From the NCBI RefSeq assembly GCF_029504575.1, contig NZ_JAQFII010000001.1, forward strand, positions 4,657,001 to 4,721,000: a stretch of DNA of 64,000 nucleotides. Direction: 5' to 3'. Shown here in pieces: positions 43,098 through 51,551 of this stretch (positions are counted from its first letter, which is position 1; every line of letters starts with the position of its first letter). The notes beneath the pieces are model-generated. The model saw only the letters and a list, made by a program, of their open reading frames with translations. It did not search any database and had not been told where the DNA came from. The translations under genes were made by a program, and so were the position numbers. Origin of the DNA: Streptomyces sp. SPB162. Lineage in GTDB: Bacteria; Actinomycetota; Actinomycetes; Streptomycetales; Streptomycetaceae.

Positions 43098-44600
43098 ATG
43101 ACTCTGAACGCCGCAGGGGTACCCGAGAAATTCGCGATGCTCGGCCTCACGTACGACGACGTGCTGCTGCTGCCGGGTGCCTCCGAGGTGCTCCCGAACC
43201 AGGTCGACACCGCCTCCCGTATCTCGCGCAACGTCCGGGTCAACATCCCGCTGCTCTCCGCCGCCATGGACAAGGTGACCGAGGCCCGGATGGCCATCGC
43301 CATGGCCCGGCAGGGCGGCGTGGGCGTGCTGCACCGCAACCTGTCGATCGAGGACCAGGTCAACCAGGTCGACCTCGTCAAGCGCTCCGAGTCCGGCATG
43401 GTGACCGACCCGATCACCGTGCACCCGGACGCGACGCTGGCCGAGGCCGACGCGCTCTGCGCCAAGTTCCGCATCAGCGGCGTCCCGGTCACCGACGCGG
43501 CGGGCAAGCTGCTCGGCATCGTCACCAACCGCGACATGGCCTTCGAGAGCGACCGCTCGCGCCAGGTGCGCGAGGTCATGACGCCCATGCCGCTGGTCAC
43601 CGGCAAGGTCGGCATCTCCGGCGTGGACGCGATCGGCCTGCTGCGCCGCCACAAGATCGAGAAGCTTCCGCTGGTCGACGACGAGGGCCGGCTCAAGGGC
43701 CTGATCACCGTCAAGGACTTCGTCAAGGCCGAGAAGTACCCGCTCGCCGCCAAGGACGCCGAGGGCCGGCTGCTGGTCGGCGCGGCCGTCGGCGCCAGCC
43801 CCGAGGCGCTGGAGCGCGCCCAGGGCCTGGTCGCGGCCGGTGTGGACTTCCTGATCGTGGACACCTCGCACGGCCACAACAGCAACGCGCTGAGCTGGAT
43901 CTCCAAGATCAAGTCGAGCGTGTCGGTGGACGTCATCGGCGGCAACATCGCCACCCGTGACGGTGCCCAGGCCCTGATCGACGCGGGCGCGGACGGCGTC
44001 AAGGTCGGCGTCGGCCCCGGCTCCATCTGCACCACCCGCGTGGTCGCCGGCATCGGCGTCCCGCAGGTCACCGCGATCTACGAGGCGGCCGTGGCCTGTC
44101 AGGCCGCGGGTGTCCCCGTCATCGGCGACGGCGGCCTGCAGTACTCCGGCGACATCGGCAAGGCCCTCGCGGCCGGCGCCGACACCGTGATGCTGGGCAG
44201 CCTGCTGGCCGGTTGCGAGGAGAGCCCCGGTGAGCTGCTCTTCATCAACGGCAAGCAGTTCAAGTCGTACCGCGGCATGGGTTCGCTCGGGGCGATGCAG
44301 TCCCGTGGCCAGGGACTGTCCTACTCCAAGGACCGCTACTTCCAGGCCGAGGTCTCCTCGGACGACAAGCTCGTCCCCGAGGGCATCGAGGGCCAGGTCC
44401 CGTACCGCGGCCCGCTCTCCGCGGTGCTGCACCAGCTGGTCGGCGGCCTGCGCCAGACCATGGGCTACGTCGGCGCCGCCAGCATCGACGAGATGGCGAC
44501 CAAGGGCCGCTTCGTGCGGATCACCTCCGCCGGCCTCAAGGAGAGCCACCCGCACGACATCCAGATGACCGTCGAGGCGCCGAACTACCACGGCCGCTGA
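43098..44600 (+). CDS. guaB: Inosine-5'-monophosphate dehydrogenase
   Basis: Oxidises IMP to XMP, the first committed step to GMP. The 500-residue protein from ATG 43098 has an IMPDH barrel (LTYDDVLLLPGAS) interrupted by two CBS domains at about residues 95-215 that bind adenine/guanine nucleotides. The catalytic Cys311 lies in GPGSICTTR, and the flap region contains YFQ, typical of bacterial IMPDH. The GMP synthase gene guaA is 18 kb downstream. A terminator follows. Confidence 0.97.
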   Translation: MTLNAAGVPEKFAMLGLTYDDVLLLPGASEVLPNQVDTASRISRNVRVNIPLLSAAMDKVTEARMAIAMARQGGVGVLHRNLSIEDQVNQVDLVKRSESGMVTDPITVHPDATLAEADALCAKFRISGVPVTDAAGKLLGIVTNRDMAFESDRSRQVREVMTPMPLVTGKVGISGVDAIGLLRRHKIEKLPLVDDEGRLKGLITVKDFVKAEKYPLAAKDAEGRLLVGAAVGASPEALERAQGLVAAGVDFLIVDTSHGHNSNALSWISKIKSSVSVDVIGGNIATRDGAQALIDAGADGVKVGVGPGSICTTRVVAGIGVPQVTAIYEAAVACQAAGVPVIGDGGLQYSGDIGKALAAGADTVMLGSLLAGCEESPGELLFINGKQFKSYRGMGSLGAMQSRGQGLSYSKDRYFQAEVSSDDKLVPEGIEGQVPYRGPLSAVLHQLVGGLRQTMGYVGAASIDEMATKGRFVRITSAGLKESHPHDIQMTVEAPNYHGR

Positions 44601-44621
44601 CCGACGGGCGAACGTCGGCGC

Positions 44622-44650
44622 AAGCCCGCGGACCGATGGTCTGCGGGCTT
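44622..44650 (+). terminator. Terminator after guaB
   Basis: AAGCCCGCGGACC / GGTCTGCGGGCTT, a 13-bp stem with one mismatch and a 3-base loop, sits 22 bp after the guaB stop. Confidence 0.75.
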
Positions 44651-44704
44651 CCGCCTGTCCGCTCGGGGATACTGGGCGGGTAGACCAGCGAAGAAGGGCC
44701 AACA

Positions 44705-45826
44705 GTGACTGAGATCGAGATCGGGCGGGGCAAGCGCGGCCGCAGGGCGTACGCATTCGACGACATCGCCGTCGTCCCCAGCCGCCGTACCCGGGACCCG
44801 AAGGAGGTCTCGATCGCCTGGCAGATCGACGCCTACCGCTTCGAGCTCCCCTTCCTCGCCGCCCCGATGGACTCCGTGGTCTCCCCCGAGACCGCGATCC
44901 GCATCGGCAACCTGGGCGGGGTGGGCGTGCTCAACCTCGAGGGCCTGTGGACCCGGTACGACGACCCGGAGCCGCTGCTCGCCGAGATCGCCGAACTGGA
45001 CGAGACGGCCGCGACCGCCCGCCTCCAGGAGATCTACGCCGCGCCGATCAGGGAAGAGCTGATCGGGCAGCGCATCAAGGAGGTGCGTGACGCCGGTGTC
45101 GTCACCGCCGCCGCGCTCTCCCCGCAGCGCACCGCGCAGTTCTCGAAGGCCGTCGTGGACGCGGGCGTGGACATCTTCGTGATCCGCGGCACCACGGTGT
45201 CGGCCGAGCACGTCTCGGGCTCGCACGAGCCGCTCAACCTCAAGCAGTTCATCTACGAGCTGGACGTTCCGGTGATCGTCGGCGGCTGCGCCACCTACAC
45301 CGCCGCGTTGCACCTCATGCGGACCGGCGCCGCCGGTGTGCTGGTCGGTTTCGGCGGTGGCGCCGCGCACACCACGCGCGCCGTGCTCGGCATCCAGGTC
45401 CCGATGGCGACCGCCGTCGCCGACGTCGCGGCCGCCCGCCGCGACTACATGGACGAGTCCGGCGGCCGGTACGTGCACGTCATCGCCGACGGCGGCTTCG
45501 GCTCCAGCGGCGACCTGCCGAAGGCGATCGCCTGCGGCGCCGACGCCGTGATGATGGGCTCGCCGCTGGCCCGTGCCACGGACGCGCCGGGGCGTGGCTT
45601 CCACTGGGGCATGGAGGCGGTCAACCCGGAACTGCCGCGCGGCAAGCGGATGAACCTCGGCACCGCCGGTACGACGGAGGAGATCCTGCTCGGCCCGTCG
45701 CACGCGCCGAACGGCTCGATGAACTTCTTCGGCGCGCTGCGCCGCTCGATGGCGACGACGGGTTACTCGGACCTGAAGGAGTTCCAGCGGGTCGAGGTCA
45801 CGGTGTCGCCGGCGCACCGGCGCTGA
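44705..45826 (+). CDS. guaB3: GuaB3 family IMP dehydrogenase-related protein
   Basis: A 373-residue IMPDH/GMP reductase-type barrel without CBS domains. It shares AYAFDDIAVVPS, the substrate-binding AAPMDSVVSPETA and the GGFGSSGDLPKAIACGADAVMMGSPLA segment. The loop that is GSICTTR in IMPDH reads GAAHTTR here, so the catalytic Cys position is His222. The function of actinobacterial GuaB3 is, to my knowledge, not settled; neither dehydrogenase nor reductase activity by the usual thioimidate route is expected. Confidence 0.92.
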   Translation: MTEIEIGRGKRGRRAYAFDDIAVVPSRRTRDPKEVSIAWQIDAYRFELPFLAAPMDSVVSPETAIRIGNLGGVGVLNLEGLWTRYDDPEPLLAEIAELDETAATARLQEIYAAPIREELIGQRIKEVRDAGVVTAAALSPQRTAQFSKAVVDAGVDIFVIRGTTVSAEHVSGSHEPLNLKQFIYELDVPVIVGGCATYTAALHLMRTGAAGVLVGFGGGAAHTTRAVLGIQVPMATAVADVAAARRDYMDESGGRYVHVIADGGFGSSGDLPKAIACGADAVMMGSPLARATDAPGRGFHWGMEAVNPELPRGKRMNLGTAGTTEEILLGPSHAPNGSMNFFGALRRSMATTGYSDLKEFQRVEVTVSPAHRR

Positions 45827-45842
45827 CGCGCCGGCATTCTGA

Positions 45843-45886
45843 CGCGAAGGGGTCCGGACCGCGATCGCGGTCCGGACCCCTTCGCG
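45843..45886. terminator. 44-bp perfect palindrome between guaB3 and a convergent gene
   Basis: Two exact 22-bp arms (45843-45864 and 45865-45886, CGCGAAGGGGTCCGGACC... ) meet without a spacer. The cruciform/hairpin lies 17 bp after the guaB3 stop and 21 bp from the stop of the minus-strand gene, where it would terminate both. Confidence 0.85.
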
Positions 45887-45906
45887 CTGGGGGCGTGCGG
45901 GCTCCG

Positions 45907-46479
45907 TCAGCCCGCTACGCGCTTGGCCCCGCCGAACGCGGCGACGGCGCCGAAGGCGAAGAAGAGGACGCTCAGCACATCGCTGTCCGCTTTCCACGCG
46001 TCGAAGACGAGCTTGGTGTGGTCGAAGATGAGGTCCGTCACGGAGAGACCGGACAGCTTGGCGCCGATCAGCGCCTCGCCGAAGTACTGGCCGAGGAAGA
46101 TACCGGCCAGTGCGAGCACGGCGGCGAACACGGGCAGCGCCGCATTGCGGCCGCCGACCTTGCCGATCACGAGCCCGATGAGCGCGCCGACGCCCACCGC
46201 GGCGTAGCCGATCTCGTGCTCGGTCAGCCGGATGATCCCCCCGTAGGCGGCCGCCGCGGCCAGCATGACCACGACGCCGGCCAGGATGCCGAGTCCCATG
46301 TTCTCCCGGGCGGGCGGCAGCGGGGCCGGGGGCGGGTAGCCGCCGAAGCCGCCGGGCTGCTGGCCCTGCTGGGGGAACCCGCCCGGCTGGGGCTGGCCGA
46401 ACGGGTTGCCGCCCTGCGGGGGCTGCTGGCCGTAGGGGTTGGCGCCCTGCTGCGGTGGCGGTGGGTACGACTGGCTCAC
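45907..46479 (-). CDS. Membrane protein with Pro/Gly/Gln-rich N terminus, function unknown
   Basis: From GTG 46479, behind GGGGGA, the 190-residue product opens MSQSYPPPPQQGANPYG and is rich in Pro, Gly and Gln for about 60 residues, then has three to four membrane spans (ILAGVVVMLAAAAAYGGII, AAVGVGALIGLVIGKVGG, LPVFAAVLALAGIFLGQYF, VLSVLFFAFGAVAAFGG). Such proline-rich, four-span proteins are common in Streptomyces. I cannot assign a role. Confidence 0.82.
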   Translation of the reverse strand: MSQSYPPPPQQGANPYGQQPPQGGNPFGQPQPGGFPQQGQQPGGFGGYPPPAPLPPARENMGLGILAGVVVMLAAAAAYGGIIRLTEHEIGYAAVGVGALIGLVIGKVGGRNAALPVFAAVLALAGIFLGQYFGEALIGAKLSGLSVTDLIFDHTKLVFDAWKADSDVLSVLFFAFGAVAAFGGAKRVAG

Positions 46480-46615
46480 GGTGGGTCCCCCGGGGATGGA
46501 AGGTTTGGATCGCACAGACGTGTTGTGTGCGAACGACGGCCCCGAAGGCTAGCAGTCCGATATGACAGTGCGACAAGCCGTTTCAGCGGGCCGTTACGCG
46601 ACCGCTACCGGTCCG

Positions 46616-47872
46616 CTACAAGCGGGCGGCGGCTCCCACGGGGGTCGCTCCGCGGGTGTCGAGGAGCAACTGGGCCTTGACGGCGAGGCCTTGGAGATCG
46701 TAGGTGCGGTGGTGCTGCAGCAGGAGCGTCAGATCGGCGTCGGCCGCGGCTTCCCAGAGGGAGTCGGCGCGGGGGATGGGGCGGTCCAGGACGCGCCACT
46801 CGGGGACGTAGGGGTCGTGGTAGCAGATCTGGGCGCCCAGTTCGATGAGCCGGGAGCCGATCTCGCGGGCGGGGGCGTTCTCCTGGTCGGCCAGGTCGGC
46901 CTTGTACGTGACGCCGAGCAGCAGGACGCGGGCGCCGCGCAGTGACTTGCCGTGCTCGTTCAGCAGGGCGGCGGCGCGCTGGACGACGTAGCGCGGCATA
47001 CGGCCGTTGACCTCCTGGGCCAGCTCGACGATGCGCAGCGGGTAGCCGGGGGTGCGGGCGCGGGTGGCGACGTGGTTCGGGTCGAGGGCGACGCCCGGTC
47101 CGCCGACGCCGGGGCCCGGCCGGAAGGCCTGGAACCCGAACGGCTTGGTCTCCGCGCAGCGGATGACGTCCCACAGGTCGACGCCGACGTCGTGGCAGAA
47201 GACCGCCATCTCGTTGGCGAAGGCGATGTTGACGTGCCGGTAGTTGGTCTCCAGCAGCTTGACGGTCTCGGCCTCGCGCAGCCCGCGGGCCCGGACGACG
47301 CGTTCGACGAAGCGCCCGTAGAAGGCGGCGGCGGCTTCCGTGCACGCGGGGGTGTAACCACCGATGACTTTGGGGGTGTTGGGGATGTGGTGGTCCCGGC
47401 TGCCGGGGTCGACGCGGCTGGGGGAGTAGGCGAGGTGGAAGTCGCGGCCGGCCCGCAGGCCGGACTCCTCCAGGATCGGGAGGAGGACTTCCTCGGTGGT
47501 GCCGGGGTAGGCGGTGGATTCCAACACCACGGTGGTGTGGGCCCGCAGATGCGTGGCGAGCGCTCGTGCGGCGGCCGACACTGCGCTGAGGTCGAGGGCG
47601 CGGTCGGCGCCGAGCGGGGTGGGTGCGCAGATCACCGCGGTCCTCACCCGGCCGAGTACGGAGGGGTCGGAGGTGGCGCGGAATCCGGTGGCGAGCAGGC
47701 GGCGGATGTCGGCGGCGGCGAGGGAGCCGGCCGGGACGCGGCCGGCGTTGATGTCGGCGGCGGTCTTCTCGTCGGCGTCGTATCCGATGACGCCGACTCC
47801 GGCGGCGGCGGCCGCTTGGGCGAGGAGGATCCCGGCGCGGCCGAGTCCGATGACGGCGAGGTCTGCGGGCAT
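46616..47872 (-). CDS. UDP-sugar/nucleotide-sugar dehydrogenase family protein lacking the catalytic Cys
   Basis: Looks like the UDP-ManNAc/UDP-glucose dehydrogenase family. From ATG 47872 the 418-residue protein has the Rossmann start LAVIGLGRAGILLAQ, TAYPGTTEE, AYSPSRVDPGS, the dimer helix VKLLETNYRHVNIAFANEM, and the C-terminal LLLGVTYKADLADQENAPA segment. In active members the loop reads GGHC(I/V)xVDP; here it reads GGPGVALDP, so the nucleophilic Cys is Gly260. Oxidation of the C6 aldehyde to acid by the normal route is therefore unlikely. The downstream membrane protein is on the same strand. Confidence 0.85.
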   Translation of the reverse strand: MPADLAVIGLGRAGILLAQAAAAAGVGVIGYDADEKTAADINAGRVPAGSLAAADIRRLLATGFRATSDPSVLGRVRTAVICAPTPLGADRALDLSAVSAAARALATHLRAHTTVVLESTAYPGTTEEVLLPILEESGLRAGRDFHLAYSPSRVDPGSRDHHIPNTPKVIGGYTPACTEAAAAFYGRFVERVVRARGLREAETVKLLETNYRHVNIAFANEMAVFCHDVGVDLWDVIRCAETKPFGFQAFRPGPGVGGPGVALDPNHVATRARTPGYPLRIVELAQEVNGRMPRYVVQRAAALLNEHGKSLRGARVLLLGVTYKADLADQENAPAREIGSRLIELGAQICYHDPYVPEWRVLDRPIPRADSLWEAAADADLTLLLQHHRTYDLQGLAVKAQLLLDTRGATPVGAAARL

Positions 47873-48105
47873 GGGGGTCAGTCCTCTCCCTAACGCCACG
47901 AATGGCTTGAAAACAGGCTAACCAGACATAAGGCTGATATGACTGCACGGCGCGCCGGTATCGCGGGGGTACCGCTCCACCTGCCGCTCCACGGACGAGG
48001 CGCCGGTACGGGGGCGCCGGAACCTGCAGAGGTGGCTGTCCGACCTTGTGGCGGTCACTATCGAGTGACGGGGCGCACGCACCTGCTCCACAACAGGAGG
48101 CACGA

Positions 48106-49812
48106 ATGCGGACGACAACACTGGGCCCGGCACAGCGCGAGGCGGCTCTCGCCCGGATGGCGGACGAGGAGCTCGACATCCTGGTCGTGGGCGGCGGCGT
48201 CGTCGGCGCCGGTACCGCGCTCGACGCGGCGACCCGCGGGCTGTCGACCGGTCTGGTCGAGGCGCGGGACTGGGCGTCCGGCACCTCCAGCCGTTCCAGC
48301 AAGCTGATCCACGGTGGTCTGCGCTACCTGGAGATGCTCGACTTCACCCTGGTGCGCGAGGCGCTCAAGGAGCGCGGCCTGCTGCTGGAGCGGCTCGCAC
48401 CGCACCTGGTGAAGCCCGTGCCGTTCCTCTACCCGCTGCAGCACAAGGGCTGGGAGCGGTTCTACGCCGGCTCCGGTGTCGCCCTGTACGACGCGATGTC
48501 GTTCTCGTCGGGACACGGCCGCGGGCTGCCCGTCCACCGCCACCTCACCCGTAAGCACGCGTTGCGGGTCGCCCCCGCCCTCAAGAAGGACGCCCTGGTC
48601 GGCGCGTTGCAGTACTACGACGCGCAGATGGACGACGCGCGCTACGTCACGACGCTGGTGAGGACCGCCTCGGCGTACGGCGCCCAGGTCGCCAACCGGG
48701 CGCGGGTGATCGGCTTCCTGCGCGAGGGCGAACGCGTGGTCGGCGCCAAGGTGGAGGACGTGGAGGGCGGGGCTGAGTACGAGGTCCGCGCCAAGCAGGT
48801 CGTGAACGCGACCGGGGTGTGGACGGACGACACCCAGTCGCTGATCGGCGAGCGCGGGCAGTTCCACGTCAGGGCCTCCAAGGGGATCCACCTGGTCGTG
48901 CCGAAGGACCGCATCCACTCCACGACCGGCCTGATCCTGCGGACCGAGAAGAGCGTGCTCTTCGTGATCCCGTGGGGCCGGCACTGGATCGTCGGCACCA
49001 CCGACACCGACTGGGACCTGGACAAGGCGCACCCGGCCGCGTCCAGCGCCGACATCGACTACCTGCTCGAACACGTCAACTCCGTCCTCCACACCCCCTT
49101 GACCAGGGATGACGTGCAGGGCGTGTACGCGGGGCTGCGGCCGCTGTTGGCCGGCGAGTCGGACGCGACGAGCAAGCTCTCGCGCGAGCACACCGTGGCG
49201 CACCCGCTGCCGGGCCTGGTGGTCGTCGCGGGCGGGAAGTACACGACGTACCGGGTGATGGCGAAGGACGCGGTGGACGAGGCCGTGCACGGGCTGGACC
49301 ACCGCGTCGCGGAGTGCATCACCGAGGAAGTGCCGCTGGTCGGCGCCGAGGGCTACCACGCGCTGTGGAACGCGCGGGCCCGGCTGGCCGCCCGCACGGG
49401 GCTGCACGTCGCCCGGATCGAACACCTGCTCAACCGGTACGGCGCGCTCACCGAGGAGGTCCTGCAGCTCATCGTGGAGGATCCCTCGCTGGGCGACCCG
49501 CTGCCCGCCGCCGAGGACTATCTGCGGGCCGAGATCGTGTACGCGGCGTCGCACGAGAGCGCCCGGCACCTCGACGACGTCCTGACCCGCAGGACCCGTA
49601 TCTCGATCGAGACCTTCGACCGCGGCGTCCGGAGCGCCCGCGAGGCCGCCGAACTCATGGCACCCGTCCTGGGCTGGGACAAGGGCCAGATCGAGAAGGA
49701 GGTCGAGCACTACCAGAAGCGCGTCGAGGCGGAGCGCGAGTCGCAGCGGCAGCCCGACGACACCACCGCGGACGCCGCACGGTTGGGAGCGCCGGATATC
49801 GTTCCCCTTTAG
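48106..49812 (+). CDS. glpD: Glycerol-3-phosphate dehydrogenase
   Basis: Membrane-associated FAD enzyme that oxidises sn-glycerol-3-phosphate to dihydroxyacetone phosphate, passing electrons to quinone. The ATG at 48106 behind ACAGGAGG gives 568 residues. The FAD site is ILVVGGGVVGAGTALDAATRG (residues 25-45); SSKLIHGGLRYLE, GTTDTDWD and GGKYTTYRVMA are typical GlpD segments. The gene is divergent from the sugar dehydrogenase and is followed 24 bp later by the kinase array. Confidence 0.96.
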   Translation: MRTTTLGPAQREAALARMADEELDILVVGGGVVGAGTALDAATRGLSTGLVEARDWASGTSSRSSKLIHGGLRYLEMLDFTLVREALKERGLLLERLAPHLVKPVPFLYPLQHKGWERFYAGSGVALYDAMSFSSGHGRGLPVHRHLTRKHALRVAPALKKDALVGALQYYDAQMDDARYVTTLVRTASAYGAQVANRARVIGFLREGERVVGAKVEDVEGGAEYEVRAKQVVNATGVWTDDTQSLIGERGQFHVRASKGIHLVVPKDRIHSTTGLILRTEKSVLFVIPWGRHWIVGTTDTDWDLDKAHPAASSADIDYLLEHVNSVLHTPLTRDDVQGVYAGLRPLLAGESDATSKLSREHTVAHPLPGLVVVAGGKYTTYRVMAKDAVDEAVHGLDHRVAECITEEVPLVGAEGYHALWNARARLAARTGLHVARIEHLLNRYGALTEEVLQLIVEDPSLGDPLPAAEDYLRAEIVYAASHESARHLDDVLTRRTRISIETFDRGVRSAREAAELMAPVLGWDKGQIEKEVEHYQKRVEAERESQRQPDDTTADAARLGAPDIVPL

Positions 49813-49836
49813 ACCAGCGGGGGAGCAGAGGGGCGC

Positions 49837-51480
49837 ATGGTGTCTGATCACGCGGAGGCGGGACGGCTCGTGGCCGGCCGGTACCGGCTGGTGGAGCGGA
49901 TAGGCCGCGGGGGCATGGGCACCGTGTGGCGCGCCGAGGACGAACTGCTCGGCCGCCAGGTGGCGGTGAAGAAGCTGCACCCCCCGCAGCCCCATCTGCA
50001 CGAGGACGAACTGGCCACCATCTTCGAGCGCACGCGCCGGGAGGCGCGTGCCGCCGCCCGGATCAGCCACCCGAACGTCATCGTCGTGCACGACGTGGTG
50101 GACGACGCGGGCCTGCCGTCCATCGTCATGGAGTACGTACCGTCCATGACGCTGGGCGAGGTGCTGAAGAAGGACGGCGCGTTGCCGCCCGTGGAGGCGG
50201 CGCGGATCGGCCGCGGCATGGTCGCCGCGCTGCGGGCCGCGCATCGCGCCGGGGTGCTGCACCGCGACGTGAAGCCGGGCAACGTGCTGCTCGGCGAGGA
50301 CGGCCGGGTGGTGCTGACCGACTTCGGCATCGCGCAGGCGTCCGGCACCTCGACGCTCACCCGCACCGGCGAGCTGATCGGCTCGATCGACTTCCTCTCG
50401 CCGGAGCGCATCAAGGGTCAGCAGCCCGGCCCCGCGGGCGACCTGTGGGCGCTGGGGGCGACGCTCTACCAGGCGGTGGAGGGCACTTCGCCGTTCCGCC
50501 GGGACACCGCGATCGAGACCGCGTACGCCATCTCCGAGGACCCGGTGCTGCCCGCCGCCAACGCCGGGCCGCTGGAACACGTCATCGCCGGGCTGCTCGC
50601 CAAGGACCCGGCCGAGCGGATGTCGGCGGAGGAGGCCGAACAACTGCTGCGGCTGCCGGCCGGCGACGCGGACACCACGCGGTTCGCCCGCGGCCACACC
50701 GGGGCGCACACGACCCCGCGCGCCGTCTCCCGGACCGCCCGGCCGCCGGAACCCGTGCGCCAGACCGCCCCGGTGACGGTCCACCACGGCGCGGAGCCGG
50801 TCCCTGACGCCTCCACGGCAGCTTCCGGTGCCCCGCCGGCCGCCGCTCCCCGGCCGCGGCGCAGGGGGCGCTGGGTCGTCGCCCTGCTCACCGTCGCCGC
50901 CGTCGCCGCCGGCGGGACCGCGGCCTTCGCGTACTTCCGGGACGGGGGCGAGCCCACGGCGTCGAAGAAGCAACCCACCGTGCCGCGGACAGCGGCCCCC
51001 AGCCCCTCGCCGTCCACGAGCAAGGCCCCGCCGCCGGTCCCGAAGAACTACCGGCTGGTCACGGAGGCCGCCAAGGGCTACTCCGTGCCCGTGCCGAAGG
51101 GTTGGCGGCGCTCGGTGGCGGACGGTGAGATCAACTACATCGATCCGACCGGGCTCGTGGGGCTCAAGGTCAGCGTCCTGGACTACGCCGGACCCGACCA
51201 CCTGGCGCACTTCAAGTCCCTGGAGACCAAGGTGCGCGAGACCCTGGGCGGCTACCACCAGGAACGTATGCAGCCGACGGCCGTATTCGGACAGAACGCC
51301 GCCATATGGCAGTTCACGTTCAAAGGCAGTAAACGCGACTATCGGGCCATAGATCTGGGTTTTGGGAAGGAAGGCGAACGCGAGTACGCCATCTACCTCT
51401 CCGCTCCCAAGTCCCAATGGGACGAGTACAAGCCGGTGTTCGACAACGCGGTGGCCGGTTTCAGGCCGTCCGCGCAGTAA
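49837..51480 (+). CDS. Membrane Ser/Thr protein kinase 1 of the array
   Basis: Hanks-type kinase with an extracytoplasmic sensor. The 547-residue protein has Gly-rich loop IGRGGMG, VAVK with Lys45, the catalytic loop HRDVKPGN with Asp144 and DFG with Asp162. One membrane span lies at about residues 345-367. The ectodomain begins KNYRLVTEAAKGYSVPVPKGW, a Mog1/PsbP-like pattern. It belongs to a run of four related genes corresponding to the five-kinase cluster of S. coelicolor (pkaI-type neighbourhood), connected from memory to spore-wall synthesis. Confidence 0.92.
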   Translation: MVSDHAEAGRLVAGRYRLVERIGRGGMGTVWRAEDELLGRQVAVKKLHPPQPHLHEDELATIFERTRREARAAARISHPNVIVVHDVVDDAGLPSIVMEYVPSMTLGEVLKKDGALPPVEAARIGRGMVAALRAAHRAGVLHRDVKPGNVLLGEDGRVVLTDFGIAQASGTSTLTRTGELIGSIDFLSPERIKGQQPGPAGDLWALGATLYQAVEGTSPFRRDTAIETAYAISEDPVLPAANAGPLEHVIAGLLAKDPAERMSAEEAEQLLRLPAGDADTTRFARGHTGAHTTPRAVSRTARPPEPVRQTAPVTVHHGAEPVPDASTAASGAPPAAAPRPRRRGRWVVALLTVAAVAAGGTAAFAYFRDGGEPTASKKQPTVPRTAAPSPSPSTSKAPPPVPKNYRLVTEAAKGYSVPVPKGWRRSVADGEINYIDPTGLVGLKVSVLDYAGPDHLAHFKSLETKVRETLGGYHQERMQPTAVFGQNAAIWQFTFKGSKRDYRAIDLGFGKEGEREYAIYLSAPKSQWDEYKPVFDNAVAGFRPSAQ

Positions 51481-51551
51481 GCCGGGTTCGCTTCGAAGGC
51501 CTCCGGTCGGCGATGATGGGACTCACATCACCAGTGACCGCAGGGGAATTC

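Noticed and set aside
48058..51417. Very long open frame (1119 codons) on the minus strand opposite glpD and kinase 1
   Set aside because: At high GC the frame antisense to real genes stays open. The product is Arg/Val/Gly-rich without any recognisable domain, while the plus strand has clear GlpD and kinase motifs.
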